Made by a program: the position numbers and the translations under genes | The notes under the pieces: generated by a model | Told to the model about the DNA's origin: nothing | Seen by the model: only the letters and a program-made list of their open reading frames with translations | Database searches by the model: none | Origin: Pleurotus ostreatus/Saccharomyces cerevisiae fusant | Lineage: Eukaryota; Opisthokonta | DNA: 64,000 nt | Direction: 5' to 3' | Assembly (NCBI GenBank): GCA_024196135.1 | Contig: JAMQCK010000004.1 | Location: 124,001-188,000, forward strand | In this document: piece by piece, positions 35,437-48,004 of the stretch | Position numbering within the stretch: the stretch's first letter is position 1 | Layout of the letters: the number at the start of each line of letters is the position of its first letter

Positions 35437-38400
35437 ATGGTCCTGTTCAGCACCGTGCTCTTGGGTGCTTCGGCGGTGTACGCTCAGACAACTTGTGAGT
35501 GATAGTTGGCCTTTTACGGTTTTATTATATTCATGGCAACGCAAAGTGCTTCCAAAACAGTACGAAACGCTGCCTCTGGGTCATGTACGCCCTGCAGGAT
35601 GGCTCGCGGACCAGGTTTGTATCGCTGCTTGATCACTGCACCTTCACATATAATTGACCCTCTGGTTCTAGCTTCAGCTTCAGATCGACGGCATGGCGGG
35701 GCACGAACATCTGTTCTACCCATAGTGCGTCATGTCAGCTCGAGTCGGAACAATCTGCTGACAATCTCCCAGTGTCATGGATAGCGACTGGATCGGTGGC
35801 GACTCCGCTTATTCAAGTCTTGAGGAAGGTAGGCCAGGTTACCATGGCCATGTTAACATTTCATTTATTGCTATTGCTTTTTAGCCGGCAGTTACTGGTT
35901 TGTGCGTCATATCCTCGCAATTGTCAGCACCTCTTTCTGAACACATCATCCACTGGGTAGAACGGCATGATCCCAAACGCCGTGCTCAGCAACAACGACG
36001 AGATCCTGCAGAAGACGAAGGACTTCATGGACTACGTGCTCGGGCACCAAGGGGATGATGGCTGGCTGGGCCCCGAGGCGAACAACAACAGGACGCGGTA
36101 CCTTTGGGGACGGTAAGCGCCATTCTTACTGTTCTTGAGTACAGGAGTCCTCACACCACCCCCCTCCCAGCTACCCCTTCTTCTTCGGCGCCATCCAGCT
36201 CCTCGAGGTCTTCCCCGAGTACACCGACCCCTTCGTCAGCGCGATGTACAAGTTCGTTCCGCTCGCGAACCAGATGCTGCGCGACGGCGAGGGGCTGGAG
36301 ATCTGGACGAACACTCGGTGGGAGGATTTTGTGATGGTGCTGGAGTGGTGAGTGCCAGCTGGGTCGCTGGGCTTTGGTAGGGGGCTCAGCGAATTAGGTG
36401 GTTGATCACGTCAACGAGATGTTGACCGTTACCCCTAGGCTCTATGACTACCACCCCGAGGGCCAGGAGGAGCTCCTGCTCGACACGATCGTCCGCCTCC
36501 GCGCGTCCGGCGTGCCGTGGGAAGAGGTGTATAAGGAGGAGGTCGGTATTGTTCAGTTATTCCGTCAGAGCCACTTCAGCTGACGCATGTTCCTCTCAAC
36601 CAGAACTTCCCCAAGATCGAGGTCGACAACCTAGAGAATCCGACGGGGTATGTTTTGAGTGTGAGTAGCTTGATATGAGAATCGGTGGACCTAGCTCATG
36701 CGCCTTGCCCACAGTGGCACGGCGTCAACTTCGCTGAGGGCATGAAAGCGCTGCCGGCGATGTATCGCGTGACGGCGAATCAGTCGGGTGAGATTGCCTT
36801 CTATTCCTTCGCGCTCGTTCATCTGTCTCGACTACACGAAGACCAAGTTCAGATCGATTGACACACCCTTGCAGAGCTCGACAGCATCAGCCACGCCTGG
36901 GACATGCTTTTCGAGTACCACGGCCGGCCGTCGGGTATGTACTCGTGCGATGAGTATCTGGCGGGGAAGGAGGCGACGAGGGGGTGCGTTGGTCCCTTGT
37001 TTCACCTCTGCTCAAGTCGTCGCCAATACTCGACGGTGAGCTAACATACCAACCACTAGGACCGAGCTCTGCACAGTCGTTGAAACTATGTACTCGGCGA
37101 ATTACCTCTACCAGATCACGGCCGATGCGAAGTACATCGACCGAGTACGTGTTTTGTCTTGCTCCATGCTGCGGTGAGCCTACCTACTGACCGTACATCC
37201 CAGGCCGAACGCGTGGCGTACAATGCGCTGCCTGCTGAGTTGACTGGTGGTAAGTTCGACGACGAGCACGGGGAGAAGTGATGCTGACGCAATTTGGCAG
37301 ATATGTGGCACCGGCAGTACAATCAACAGCAGAACCAAGTTGCGTCGAAGAATATGACACCGTGCGTGCTCTCAGAGCTTTCTATGTACGCTGATTGCGG
37401 CTGACCACATAACAGTAACCCATTCTACGTCGATGGGTGAGACTCTGCCGTCGTGGCCCTCCGTGACAAATTGCTAATCAAGCACAGGCCGTACGCGAAC
37501 GTCTTCGGTCTGGAACCATACTACCCATGTTGCACCGTCAACCACCCTCAGGGCTTTCCCAAATTCGTCTCCCATTCCTTCCTCAAGAACGTGGACGAGA
37601 CGGCGCTCGTCCAGGTCTACCACGGGCCGCTGACTTTGAGCACGACTCTGGGAGGTCAGCGTCTGATTCCCCTTTCCGTATCCCTTCCTTTCGGCAATGC
37701 TGACGCTCCGCACAAGACAACACCATCAGCATCACCTCCGACACCACCTACCCCTTCAGCGACTCCATCTCCCTTACCGTCGACGCCTCTGCGCCTTTCA
37801 CCTATTACATTCGCGTCCCGGAATGGGTCGTCAACGGTACGGTGGCAACGAATGGTGGCGCGGCGGAGGCGATCCAGGCGAGCTCCGGCTTGATGAAGGT
37901 GGAGATTCCTGAGGGGAGAACGACGCTGAACTTGGTATTCCCAGCGGAGATTACGACCGGTACGTTCGAGCGGTGGACGAGGGTGGGCGGGTAGCTTAAA
38001 ACTGTTCCCAGAGGATCGTCTACACGGTGCCGTCGCCGTCCATCGTGGTCCGCTGCACTACGCTTACGACAGTGAGCCTTGCCTGCCCTTGATTATTGCT
38101 TGCTCTCCCTCTGACCACTTTCTTCTAGTCACCTACACCACCACAACCATTCAAACCCTCTTCCCCGCCGAACCACGCGCCAGCGACCTCCAACTAGACG
38201 CCACCGGCACCTGGAACTACGCCATCGACCCGTCGACGCTAAAGTTCGTTAGCGAGGAGTCCGCGTCTGACTTACCCTCGCCGATATTCGACTCGAACGT
38301 CCCGCCGGTGTATATCACGGTGCAGGCATGCCCGATTGAGTGGGGGACAGCGGGGGATACATTCGCTGCGCCGCCTCCGGAGAATCCAGAGTGCATTGGG

Positions 38401-38531
38401 GACGCTGTAGAATTGAAGTTGCAGCCATATGGGGTGAGTAGTATCTACTCCAGGGTTTGACAAATGCTAACAGGAAATGTAATCAGGCAACAAAGCTGCG
38501 CATATCAGAGTTCCCGGTCGTAAGTCTTTGA
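35437..38531 (+). CDS. GH127-family beta-L-arabinofuranosidase-like glycoside hydrolase, secreted
   Basis: Twenty exons, first 35437-35494, then 35547-35614, 35672-35724, 35773-35828, 35885-35901, 35961-36112, 36171-36347, 36439-36541, 36604-36660, 36715-36787, 36875-36983, 37060-37144, 37204-37249, 37301-37361, 37416-37436, 37488-37654, 37717-37959, 38012-38071, 38129-38433, 38487-38531; 651 aa. Signal peptide: MVLFSTVLLGASAVYA. Family blocks: LPLGHVRPAGWLADQ, WIGGDSAYSSLEEAG, NGMIPNAVL, YPFFFGAIQLLE, HGVNFAEGMKALPAMY. The zinc site of bifidobacterial HypBA1 is matched by TELC (Glu and Cys) and YPCCTVN (two Cys, one the nucleophile), so it should be catalytic. Predicted extracellular, removing L-arabinofuranose from plant polymers or glycoproteins; the sugar linkage is not fixed by sequence. 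Exons of 17 and 21 nt are notable. Confidence 0.92.
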
Positions 38532-39042
38532 AGGGGCATAAGCAGTCGATGGCGTAGGAAGCGTGATATAGTGTTTGTCCTCTGTATAGCGGCAAGGGCG
38601 AAGAGGTGGCAACAAGAATAGAGGTGAAAATCTTGGATCAAAGAGCAGGCATAGCTGAAGAATCGGCATTGTAAGTATGAGCAACTAGATTCGCCTCAAA
38701 AGACACGGCAGCGATTGACAACCATTGTACCTTGATTTAAAGTTTGAGTCTGACCGCTCAGAGTAATCGAACACCGCTGACTACATTCAAGCCATAAATG
38801 ATTCCTGTAGTCCAGTGCACGCCAAAGGGAGGCAGTGATGCTCGATAAGGAAATCGCGTGGTTGAACTTGGTGGCTGGTCACGTGTACGACAAACTGTAC
38901 AGAGTCGGCAAAATCCGAACAGCGCCAAATTCTGCTCATCGTTTAGAACAGCGCGCTCACGGCATCCTCAAGACAAGGTGAGTTGCTGCCCCTCTGTCCG
39001 ATCGAACGGTCTGCTCACGACAATTGTCAGGCCATCCCCGCC
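38532..39042. promoter_or_regulatory. GH127 3' flank and eL19 promoter with 5' UTR intron
   Basis: About 510 bp. Close to the eL19 start, AAG-GTGAGT at 38978 and TTGTCAG ending at 39030 delimit a 53-nt intron in the 5' untranslated region, as is common in basidiomycete ribosomal protein genes. The remainder shows nothing else recognisable. Confidence 0.55.
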
Positions 39043-39797
39043 ATGGGTCAGTCCCTGCCAAAATTCCGCTCGAAAGGAGCAAGAACTGATCTTTTACGAT
39101 GAATAATAGTCAACCTCCGCTCCCAAAAGCGCCTCGCCGCGTCCGTCGCTGGCGTCGGCAAGCGCAAGATCTGGCTCAACCACGCTGAGCAGGCGGAGAT
39201 CGGCAACGCCAACTCGCGCGCACACATCAAGAAGCTCTTCAAGAATGAGCTCATCATCCGCAAGCCCACCCGCATCCACTCCCGCTCCCGCACGCGCGAT
39301 CTCCACGCCGCGAAGCGCAAGGGTCGCCACACCGGCCCTGGTAAGCGCAAGGGTACGGCCGAGGCCCGTATGCCGACGAAGGTCCAGTGGATGCGGAGGC
39401 AGCGCGTGCTTCGCCGCCTGTTGCGGAAGTACCGGGAGGCTGGCAAGATCGACAAGCATCTGTGCGTCCCCTGATCCGCTCTCCGATCCCCCTTCACTGA
39501 CATGGCATCCTGCAGCTACCACCAGCTCTACCAGAAGTCCAAGGGTAACGTCTTCAAGAACAAGCGTGTTCTGATGGAGTACATCCACAAGGCCAAGGCC
39601 GAGAAGACTCGCACCAAGATCCTCTCCGACCAGATGGAGGCCCGCCGTGTCAAGAACAAGGTGCGCGCGCCGACGACATCCTCATTCCAATGTTCTTACC
39701 CCCCTCGCAGGCTGTCCGGGAGCGTCGCGCTGCGCGTGTGCTCGAGAAGCGGCAAGCAATCCTTGCCGTCGAGCACGAGGCACCCGTCAAGGAGTAA
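39043..39797 (+). CDS. RPL19: 60S ribosomal protein L19 (eL19)
   Basis: Exons 39043-39046 (ATG plus one base), 39110-39461, 39516-39660 and 39711-39797; 195 aa, the usual eL19 length. The protein starts [13 protein letters not shown] and continues [73 protein letters not shown] and [19 protein letters not shown]. It is an rRNA-binding component of the large subunit. The first intron interrupts codon 2, so the start cannot be found from the long frame alone. The long helical C-terminus that extends toward the small subunit is present and ends in VEHEAPVKE. Confidence 0.97.
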
Positions 39798-40294
39798 AGG
39801 GAGACCCGCTACCACTACTTCTGTACCACTACGCCGCCCTCACCCTTTCCCTCCACGCTGTCTCACTGCCGGTCCCCCGTATGCATATGTCCCTATTGCA
39901 GAATGCTATGCACGCCTCCTTATGCCACCTCAGTCATTGTTGTATTTCAGGATCATTCTGCACGACGCTCGTGCTGTCCAAGCTCTCCTTCGGTTAACAA
40001 GGTCAGGGACATTCTGGGCAATTGTGGATTCGTGATCGTTCGTCCCTAATTGTCGAACAAACAAGCGCAACGTATTGATATCGGTCCTCGAGGACGCAAC
40101 CAGTGAATACTGGCAAAGCAGCATCGGGCTACGCCCTTGCGGCGCAGTCCCAGCGCTTGACTTCCTGTACTTCTGGCCTTGTCATTGTCAACCGGTATCA
40201 CACTGACTCAGGCGGGCCGGTGCCATGCGGTACGATGGCTATATCTCGTATCTATTGGCCGCAGCCCTTTCTGAGTGGGTTGGAACTTGCTACC
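39798..40294. promoter_or_regulatory. eL19 3' flank and carboxypeptidase promoter with a Gcn4-type site
   Basis: About 500 bp. It contains a perfect TGACTCA heptamer at 40204-40210, 85 bp before the carboxypeptidase ATG, the consensus for Gcn4/Cpc1 bZIP proteins. Function is inferred from the match only. No other gene seen. Confidence 0.4.
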
Positions 40295-42409
40295 ATGTTC
40301 CTCGCTTCGTGGCTGCTCGGCGCCTGTGCGTTGGCGAGCGCGCAGGTCCTCTACCAGCAGGAGCCTTACGACACAGGCTTGTTCACGCCCTTCGAGAGCC
40401 TCTCGGCATTGTCCGAGCACGAGTTCACGTCCCTCTCTCACCCATTCTTCCCGAATTACGGCGTGCGAGTGAAGAAGACGAAGTTCTGCGATGGGACGGT
40501 GAAGTGAGTACACAGATAACAATACTGACCGGAATGACATTGGACATACTGACGGCGACGCCTAGCTCGTACACTGGGTATCTGGACATTTCCGAGACGA
40601 GGCATCTGTTCTTCTACTTCTTTGAGAGCCGCAACGATCCTGCGAAGGACGATGTGATCTTCTGGACCAATGGAGGTTTGTTAGTCTCGCCTCTTATCAC
40701 TCGCTCGTCATGAGTGACACGCACTCAGGCCCTGGCTGCTCATCGTCTATCGGCCTGTTCATGGAGCTCGGTACGTACTCTCAGAAGACCCTTCGCAGAA
40801 GACTAACATCACTCAGGTCCTTGCCGCGTTTTGGACGAAAGTGGTGCCAAGTATCACCCTGAATCGTGGAACAGCAACGCCAACCTCTTCTTCATCGACC
40901 AGGTCTACACTCGAAGTCGCTTGTTCAGTCAGATGTCTACTAATTTCATCCCTCGCAGCCCGTCGGCGTTGGCTACTCGTACGCTGACTATGGCGAGCAT
41001 GTCGTAAGTACTCTTCATCTGCATCATGATCATACTTTTATGAGGGATTTTCAGTACACGACCGAGGACGGCGCCAAAGATATCGCTGCCTTCGTAGCCA
41101 TCTTCTTCGAGCACTTCAGTCAGTTCAAGGGCCGGCCTTTCCATATGGCTGGGGAGTCGTATGGGGTAAGACTGTCCACCTTCAGTCTGGACATCTGGCT
41201 GACATTGCTACACACAGGGTCGCTACCTTCCTCTCTATGCTTCGGCAGTGTACGACCAGAATGCCGCTCTGGTCAAGGCGGGCTTGACCCCCGTCAACCT
41301 GTCTTCTGTACTCATCGGTTCGACCTATGCACTGCTCATGGTATCGCGCGATGCTGACCTTTCTCAGGAAACGGAATCTCGGACCCCTTCCGCGTATTCC
41401 TCTCTTATTATGACATGCAATGCACGAACGCGTCTGTCCCCCCGGTCGTAGATATCGCGACGTGTGTTCATCAGAAGACAATGGTGAGCAACACCTGATC
41501 GCACACTCGCCGTCGAGACATTGCTGACGTGGGATATAGGTCAAGCGCTGCACGAAGTGGTTCCAGGAGGCGTGCATCGACCAATACGACGCAATCAACT
41601 GTGGTTCTGCTGCCTCCGTTTGTCAAGGCGAGCTCGAGAAGCCGTTCTATGCAACTGGTAAGCTCGTCGTGCACTAGATACCGTACATTTCCCCTGACGC
41701 CGTCACAGGCATGAATCCGTATGATATCAGCCAGCCCTGCAACGGGACTGTCGAGACGACGCTCTGCTACCCAATCACTGTGTACATCCAAACCTTTCTC
41801 TTACTTGTTAACCCATCCCTGACTCACAGCCTACTGATCACGCTTCAACAGCCACATCAGCAAATACCTCTCCCAGCCCGAGATCCGCGAGCAACTCGGC
41901 GTCGACCCCGCCGTCCCCGCCAACTTCTCTTCCTGCAACACGGACGTCAGCCAGGGCTTCGAGCTCGCGCAGGACGCATACCATGTGACGACGAGGGACT
42001 ACGTCGGCGCGCTGCTTGAGCGTGGCGTGCGGGTGCTGATCTATGTTGGCGACTATGATTGGATTTGTAACTGGGTGCGTTGAGCTTGCATAAAGGAGAA
42101 AGACTGAGCACTGAATCACCTCTAGGTCGGCAACGAGCGCTTTACGCTCGCGCTAGAGTGGTCCGGGCAGGCCGACTTTGCAAGCCATGACCTGCGGGAC
42201 TGGTACGTGGATAACACCTCGGCGGGCAAGACGCGCAGCACGAGCGATGGGCGATTCACCTTCGCCACTGTGCATGCTGCGGGGCATATGGTATGTGTAG
42301 TTCGACGTTCAGGGTGAGCGCTTGCTGAGCTCTCCTATAGGTTCCGTACGACAAGCCGAAAGAGGCACTCGAGTTGCTCAACAGGTGGCTCAAGGGACAG
42401 ACTCTTTGA
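40295..42409 (+). CDS. Serine carboxypeptidase, S10 family (copy 1)
   Basis: Thirteen exons of 209, 110, 42, 86, 45, 111, 100, 116, 118, 73, 223, 165 and 69 nt: 40295-40503, 40566-40675, 40729-40770, 40817-40902, 40959-41003, 41055-41165, 41218-41317, 41368-41483, 41540-41657, 41709-41781, 41852-42074, 42126-42290, 42341-42409; 488 aa. Signal peptide [17 protein letters not shown]10 landmarks: [16 protein letters not shown] (oxyanion and substrate site), GESYGGRYLP (catalytic Ser codon 41157-41159), VGDYDWICN (Asp) and HAAGHM (His). Many Cys pairs suggest disulfides. It removes C-terminal residues from peptides at acid pH, in the vacuole or outside the cell. Its paralog lies at 45048-47125 in inverted orientation. 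Confidence 0.95.
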
Positions 42410-42574
42410 AGGGTGTTATCACAGCCTCACGGTCTACTCGTCTCTCGGTTCTTGATTTGGTGATAGTATGTGCATTGGCTTCGTGATACATACAGCATTA
42501 GAGGAAGAAAAGAAGAGAAAATACAAAGCAAGATCGAGTCCAGACAAAACAAAACCATCAGGCAGCATCACCAC

Positions 42575-44112
42575 CTAACACGGCACACTCCACCCCTCCC
42601 ACTCGAACCTCCCCTCCTGAATGTCAACGAGCCGCTGCCACAGTGCCTTGCCCACCGGCCCGTACCCATCCTCGTACTTCTTGAACACCACGTCCTCGCC
42701 CTCGAACCCAATGCGCGCGAGGGGCACGACGATGGACGCCGTCCCGCACGCGAGGACCTCGAGCAGGGAGCCGTCCGCGTTCCACTGGCGCACCTCGGGC
42801 ATGGTGATGAGGCACTCGTGCGTGTGGATCTTGAGCGTTGGGGAGAGGCCGGGAAGTGTGGTGCGCCCCTGGGTGTGCGCATCGGCGAGCTCGAGGATGG
42901 ACTGACGCGTGACGCCGGGGAGGATGGTGCCGTCGAGTTCCGGGGTCATCAGGTCGACGTCTGCGTAACAAAGCTGCTGGTGAGTAGGATGAATGTCGAA
43001 CGTCCGACAGAGTATACGCACCCCCATCCTCCCTCTTCCTCACAACCATGAAGTTCATGAGCCCCGCCTCGCAGATCTGGCGGTTCTCGCCGATGAGCCA
43101 CAGGTTCTGGTCGTACCCGCGCGCGTTCGCCTCCTTCTGCGACTCGAACGCGGGCGCGTAGTTGCCGCCCATCTTGTACGCGCCCGTCCCGCCGGGCCAC
43201 GCGCGCACACGGTCCTCGACGGCGAGGAAGGAGAGCGGCTTGCCGACGCCGGGGAGGAAGAAGGGCGCGCTCGGGTTGAGGATGATGTAGATCATGCCGT
43301 AGTCGTCGGTGGGGGCGACGCCGATGGCTGAGGGTGTATTAGTGATGAGTGGGCGAGGGATGGGAGGGGACAGACGACATACATGGGCGGGTGCCGATAA
43401 TGGTGGGGCGGATGTACAAGCTGAAGCATGGCTTGCCGGGGATCCAGCGCGCCTCGACGGCGATGAGGCGCTTGAGGAGGGTGAGGAGGGCGTCGGGGTC
43501 GAACTCCTGTTTTTGGGTGAGTACGGCGTATGCCAGCTAGCGACGACACATACAGGTAGGGTCGCCCTCTTGGCGGAGCGGAGGAGGCGTGCGAGGTTGA
43601 GCTCGGGACGGAAGAGACGAGGCTCCCCATCGGGACCCAGGTATGCCTGCATTCCAAGGTAAGCCATGATACACACAACGTAACAATGAAACATACCTTC
43701 ATGCCTTCAAAGACACAAGGGCAATAGTGGAAGCACGATGACGAGGGGTCGAGGGACAAAGGACCGTACGGCCTGATCTCGGGATCCTTCCAGCCATTGA
43801 CGGGGTCATGCTCGATGACAAGCATGTGGTCGGTGACGCTCTGATCAAGACCGGAGGTGAGCAAAGAATGTAACGACGACGAGGGTCATGTGGACGCACC
43901 TTGCCCCAAACCATGTCCTCCGCGCGGGTAGGAAGAGGCTTAAGCTCTGAAGATAGCGATACGCGAAGCTTGTCCGGCTGGGGAGGAATGTCAGTGACGG
44001 CGATAAGGACAATGATGATGATACCCACGTTCAACGGCGACGGCTGCGAAGCCTTTGCAGGCTCGGGGCGTGCAGCGACATCAGCAGTCGTGGGCTCGAC
44101 AGTGATAGCCAT
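42575..44112 (-). CDS. Branched-chain amino acid aminotransferase (copy 1)
   Basis: Seven exons of 84, 78, 144, 93, 124, 306 and 386 nt: 44029-44112, 43900-43977, 43697-43840, 43554-43646, 43383-43506, 43022-43327, 42575-42960; 404 aa. A class IV PLP enzyme that interconverts Leu, Ile and Val with their 2-oxo acids using glutamate. Motifs: HYCPCVFEGMKAY, RPELNLARLLRS, YIRPTIIGT, WPGGTGAYKMGGNYAP (the Lys is the PLP-binding residue), GENRQICEAGLMNFM and VLACGTAS. The N-terminus (MAITVEPTTADV) is acidic and lacks a mitochondrial presequence, so a cytosolic form is likely. Converges with the carboxypeptidase gene, 165 bp apart. Its paralog is at 48136-49659. Confidence 0.95.
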
Positions 44113-44192
44113 AGCGATGCGCGTAGGAAGATACGAGAGGGAGATGCGAATGTGGGCGGGAAGAAGAGGGCAAGGGCGGTTTGACCTTCCGC

Positions 44193-44247
44193 CCAATCCC
44201 TCCCCGTATTTATACGGAAGGAAAATTTGACATGCACGGCGTGACTC
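44193..44247 (-). promoter_or_regulatory. Aminotransferase copy 1 promoter: GAGTCA, CCAAT and TATA elements
   Basis: Read toward the gene: GAGTCA (44242-44247, half-palindrome of the Gcn4/Cpc1 site), then TATAAATAC (44206-44214) about 95 bp before the ATG. An ATTGG/CCAAT box lies at about 44193-44197, between the TATA element and the ATG. Branched-chain aminotransferase genes in yeast are Gcn4 targets, so starvation control is a reasonable inference. Confidence 0.5.
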
Positions 44248-45047
44248 GGACTGGACTTCCGCGTGTTGATCGGTACGCAGAGCACTCTTCCCTTCTCGAT
44301 TGAGTCCTTTGAGAACTGGAAGATTGGACTGGGCTGCGCGCGACCTTTTTTCAGCGTATCTGGCCATTTCGCCACGTACTGGGGGCAGGAGCGGGGTATA
44401 GATAACATGCGTTGTCTGCGGAGGTCCTCTGCGTCGAGTCAGATGGCGTGGGGGGACTCCAGCGCTTTCCCGGGACGATACACGGTCCTGGAGGACGATG
44501 GACAAGTCGAACATGAACTTTGTAGGTCCTCGAGAGGCGTGATCATGCCAACTCGATGGCGCGACGATGGCGCAATCCTCGGCGCTATACCCAAATGTAG
44601 ACTGAGGTGGCGTTTCACGTGATGTCTCGGAATCCTCCGATACTCCCACGCCCCGCGCCGCTACCAATGTTCAACTTCGATTCCGCACGCAGACACAGCA
44701 CAAAGCACCTCGGATGACGATGAGGCTCACGGCTTCTCCAGCAAGTAGCGAATGGGATGCTACCGCAGGCAAAGGGCCTACGTCATCCATTATGGGACTG
44801 CACCCAACCGCACTCCAAAGCGCCTTCGTGCTCGAGCGGTCTCCGCGTTTGACTGCAGAGGCTGTGCAGAGGTTCATTCGTCGAGCATGCACATGGCAAG
44901 ACGTTCGAGAATGTTCCCTGGCTAACACGCGCCTACCGGGCTTGTTTATCGCCTAGTTCAACACGTACGCGAAAACGTGCATGCCCACTTATTACATTTC
45001 TGAGCGTCAGGGACGCTCCCGAACTGCGCGCTCGAGGCCCTGATCCT
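44248..45047. other. Intergenic between aminotransferase copy 1 and carboxypeptidase copy 2
   Basis: About 800 bp. It holds the distal upstream region of the aminotransferase and the 3' flank of the carboxypeptidase. Short open frames lack family motifs. Probable boundary of the duplicated unit; no transposon ends recognised. Confidence 0.45.
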
Positions 45048-47125
45048 TCAAAGTGCTGTACCCTTGAGCCACCTGTTGAGCAACTCGAGCGACTGCTTTG
45101 GCTTGTCGTACGGGACCTACGCAAGGCCTTCAGCAACCATTTTTCACGAAGGTTCAAGTACACATACCATATGCCCCGCCCCATGCACGGTCGCAAAGGT
45201 AAACTTCCCGTCGCTAGTGCTGCGCGTCTTTCCCGCCGAGGCGCCGCCCACGTACCACTCCCTTAGCTCGTGGCTGGCAAAGTCGGCCTGCCCGGACCAC
45301 TCCAGCGCGAGCGTGAAGCGCTCGTTGCCAATCTGGACATACTTGAGCGTAGTCCCCTTCTATCACTCGCCACACCTTGCTTACCCAGCTACACCTCCAA
45401 TCATAATCACCGACGAAGATCAGTACCCGCACGCCGCGCTCGAGCAGCGCGCCGACGTAGTCTCGCGTCGATACGTGGAGCGCGTCCTGCGACAGCTCGA
45501 AGCCCTTGCTGACGTCGGCGCTGCAGGAGGAGAAGTTTGCGGGCACGGCGGGGTCGACGCCAAGCTGGGCGCGGATGTCGGGTCGGGAGAGGTAGTTGGT
45601 GATATGTCTGTGGATTGCGCCGAAGGTTGTGAGTGCAGTGAAGGAGGGGGGAGCGAAGGGGGAATGTTCGAAACGTACACGGTGACCGGGTAGCAGAGCG
45701 TTGTCTCGACGGTGCCGTTGCAGGGCTGGCTGATGTCGTATGGATTCAAGCCTGCAACGGCGTCAGAATAAAATACGATGATGGGGCAAAACATACCGGT
45801 CTCATAGAACGGCTTCTCGATTGCGTCTAAACAGACGGAGGTAGCAGCTTTACAATTGATGGCATCGTACTGGTCAATACACGCCTCCTGGAACCACTTC
45901 TCGCATCTCTTGACCTACGGACGACATGAGTGACGCCGGTAGGGTGTGCATAACGATCATTAGAGCATACCATGCTCTTCATCTGCACGCAAGTCGCAAT
46001 ATCTACGACGGGCGGGAGGGACGCGTTCGTACATTGCATGTCATAGCGGGAGAGGAAGATAGTGAAGGGGTCTGAGACGCCGTTCCCTGAGTGGCTTTAG
46101 CTGCGGGTGCTTCCTTCGCAATTGACGCGTCGTACCAATGAGGACGGAAGACAGGTTTATCGGGGCCAACCCTGCTTGAACGAGAGCAGCATTCTGGTCG
46201 TACACTGCCGACGCGTAGAGAGGGAGGTAGCGACCCTGAGGGGGAGGATGTGAGAGCGCGGCATAGGATGCAAGGGGATGCATAACTTACCGCATACGAC
46301 TCGCCCGCCATATGAAAAGGCCGGCCCTTGAACTGGGAGAAGTGCTCGAAGAAGATTGCTACGAAAGCAGCGATATCCTTGGCGCCGTCCTCGGTGGTGT
46401 ACTGCATGTTGCTTGTATATTGAGTGATTCGGTGCAGAGCTTGAAGACGTACAGCATGTTCACCGTAGTCGGCGTATGAGTAGCCGACTCCCACGGGCTA
46501 AGCGTAATCGGAGGTCAGAAGGCGCTGTGATATGCCACGAACAATGCGCACGAACCTGGTCAATAAAGAAGATATTCGCATTGTTGTTCCATGATTCTAA
46601 GTGGTACGTGGGTCCGCTCTCGTCCAAGATACGGCAAGGGCCTAACTCCATGAACAGGCCGACAGAAGACGAACAGCCAGGGCCTGTGCGCGCGTCAGTC
46701 ATGATAAGCGAGTACGATCTCAAGACCAGCAGACCTCCATTGGTCCATAGGATGACATCGTCCTTCGCCGGATCGTTGCGACTCTCGAAGAAGTAGAAGA
46801 ATAAGTGCCTGGTCTCGGAGATGTCCAGGTAACCGGTGTACGAGCTACGCGCCCCGTCAGTAAGTATTCACAAGTCGTCCCATCAGATCAGAGGGAGATA
46901 TGCTCACTTGACCGCCCCATCGCAGAACTTCGTCTTCTTCACCCGCACGCCATAATTCGGGAAGAATGGGTGAGAGAGGGAAGTGAACCCGGTCTCGGAC
47001 AATGCCGAGAGGTTCTCGAAGGGCGTGAACAGGCCCGCGTCGTATGGGTGCTGCTGGAAGAGAACTTGTGCACTCGCGAATATCGACAACGCACAGGCGC
47101 TGAGGAACCTAGAGGCGAGGGCCAT
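45048..47125 (-). CDS. Serine carboxypeptidase, S10 family (copy 2)
   Basis: Twelve exons of 218, 110, 128, 45, 111, 100, 116, 118, 73, 223, 165 and 69 nt: 46908-47125, 46735-46844, 46556-46683, 46453-46497, 46291-46401, 46136-46235, 45971-46086, 45797-45914, 45679-45751, 45385-45607, 45168-45332, 45048-45116; 491 aa. Signal peptide MALASRFLSACALSIFASA. Motifs: LWTNGGPGCSSSVG, GESYAGRYLP (Ser), VGDYDWRCS (Asp), HGAGHM (His). Every exon from 4 on equals the copy 1 size, and exon 3 (128) equals copy 1 exons 3 plus 4 (42+86), so one intron differs. Predicted vacuolar or secreted exopeptidase. Confidence 0.95.
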
Positions 47126-48004
47126 CGTGGTAGGTCTCAACCCGCTGATAACACATGGTAAAATGTCGCCATCGAGCCGTGTGAATATGACATGAGCTGA
47201 CAAGGCCACCTCAGTGGGCGCGTTAGCCTGAAGATGTACTCGATGCCTCTGGCCGAGGATATCGGATCGTTTCACCGCTATACATCGGAACTTTCGAGCG
47301 TGTGCCTAGTCCGCAGAGTATTTCGAAGAAACGTAACCTCGAGACCTTGAAAGGGAAGGAAGAGTACGGGTCTGGTTTCAGTCAAAGTAGGTTGCTTTCG
47401 ATGAACATCGTATCGGACTCTATGGCAAGACTGCAGGTGAGCGTGCTATCCAGGTGCCATCCGCGTGACCTACAAAAGGGCTTTGAGCTCAATTCTGGTC
47501 ATATGTGGCGCTTTCCCACGCTGGCGCGTGGATGGATCTGATCCTGTTCGTTGCCACCTCGAGCATGTTCGACTTCAATGCTCGCGTACGAACAGCGCAA
47601 GCTGCTAACATGACGGTCAGGTGTATGCGCTGTCATAGACCAACAACAAAATCATGGACTTGCAGAAGAGGACCCCACCCATTCGCTAAATGAACCTCTT
47701 GATCACGGCCAGTCAATTCAAAGAGTTCTGGTATACAAGCGATTGCCGTGCGCAAGTGTTGAGGCTCGCTTGTGCCTCTAAGAGCTCCAAGCTGAGCTTG
47801 GCGACTGCCATGGATCGAGAAGGTTCTCCACCCGGCATGCGTTTACCAGCACCCAATCAGAGACGTGCGCAGGAGCATGCAGAACAACTCATTACGATTA
47901 CTGTAAGGGACTATCCTGAACTCCGGAAGGGGAGTGTAATCCGTGGTCAAGTGAGGCTGCCAAAGTCGTAGCTCAGTCCTTTGCCGAAGGGTGCTCAACG
48001 GAAT
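47126..48004. other. Intergenic between divergent carboxypeptidase and aminotransferase genes
   Basis: About 880 bp upstream of both genes. I find no TGACTC element close to the carboxypeptidase copy 2 start, unlike copy 1. No exon or repeat recognised. Confidence 0.45.
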
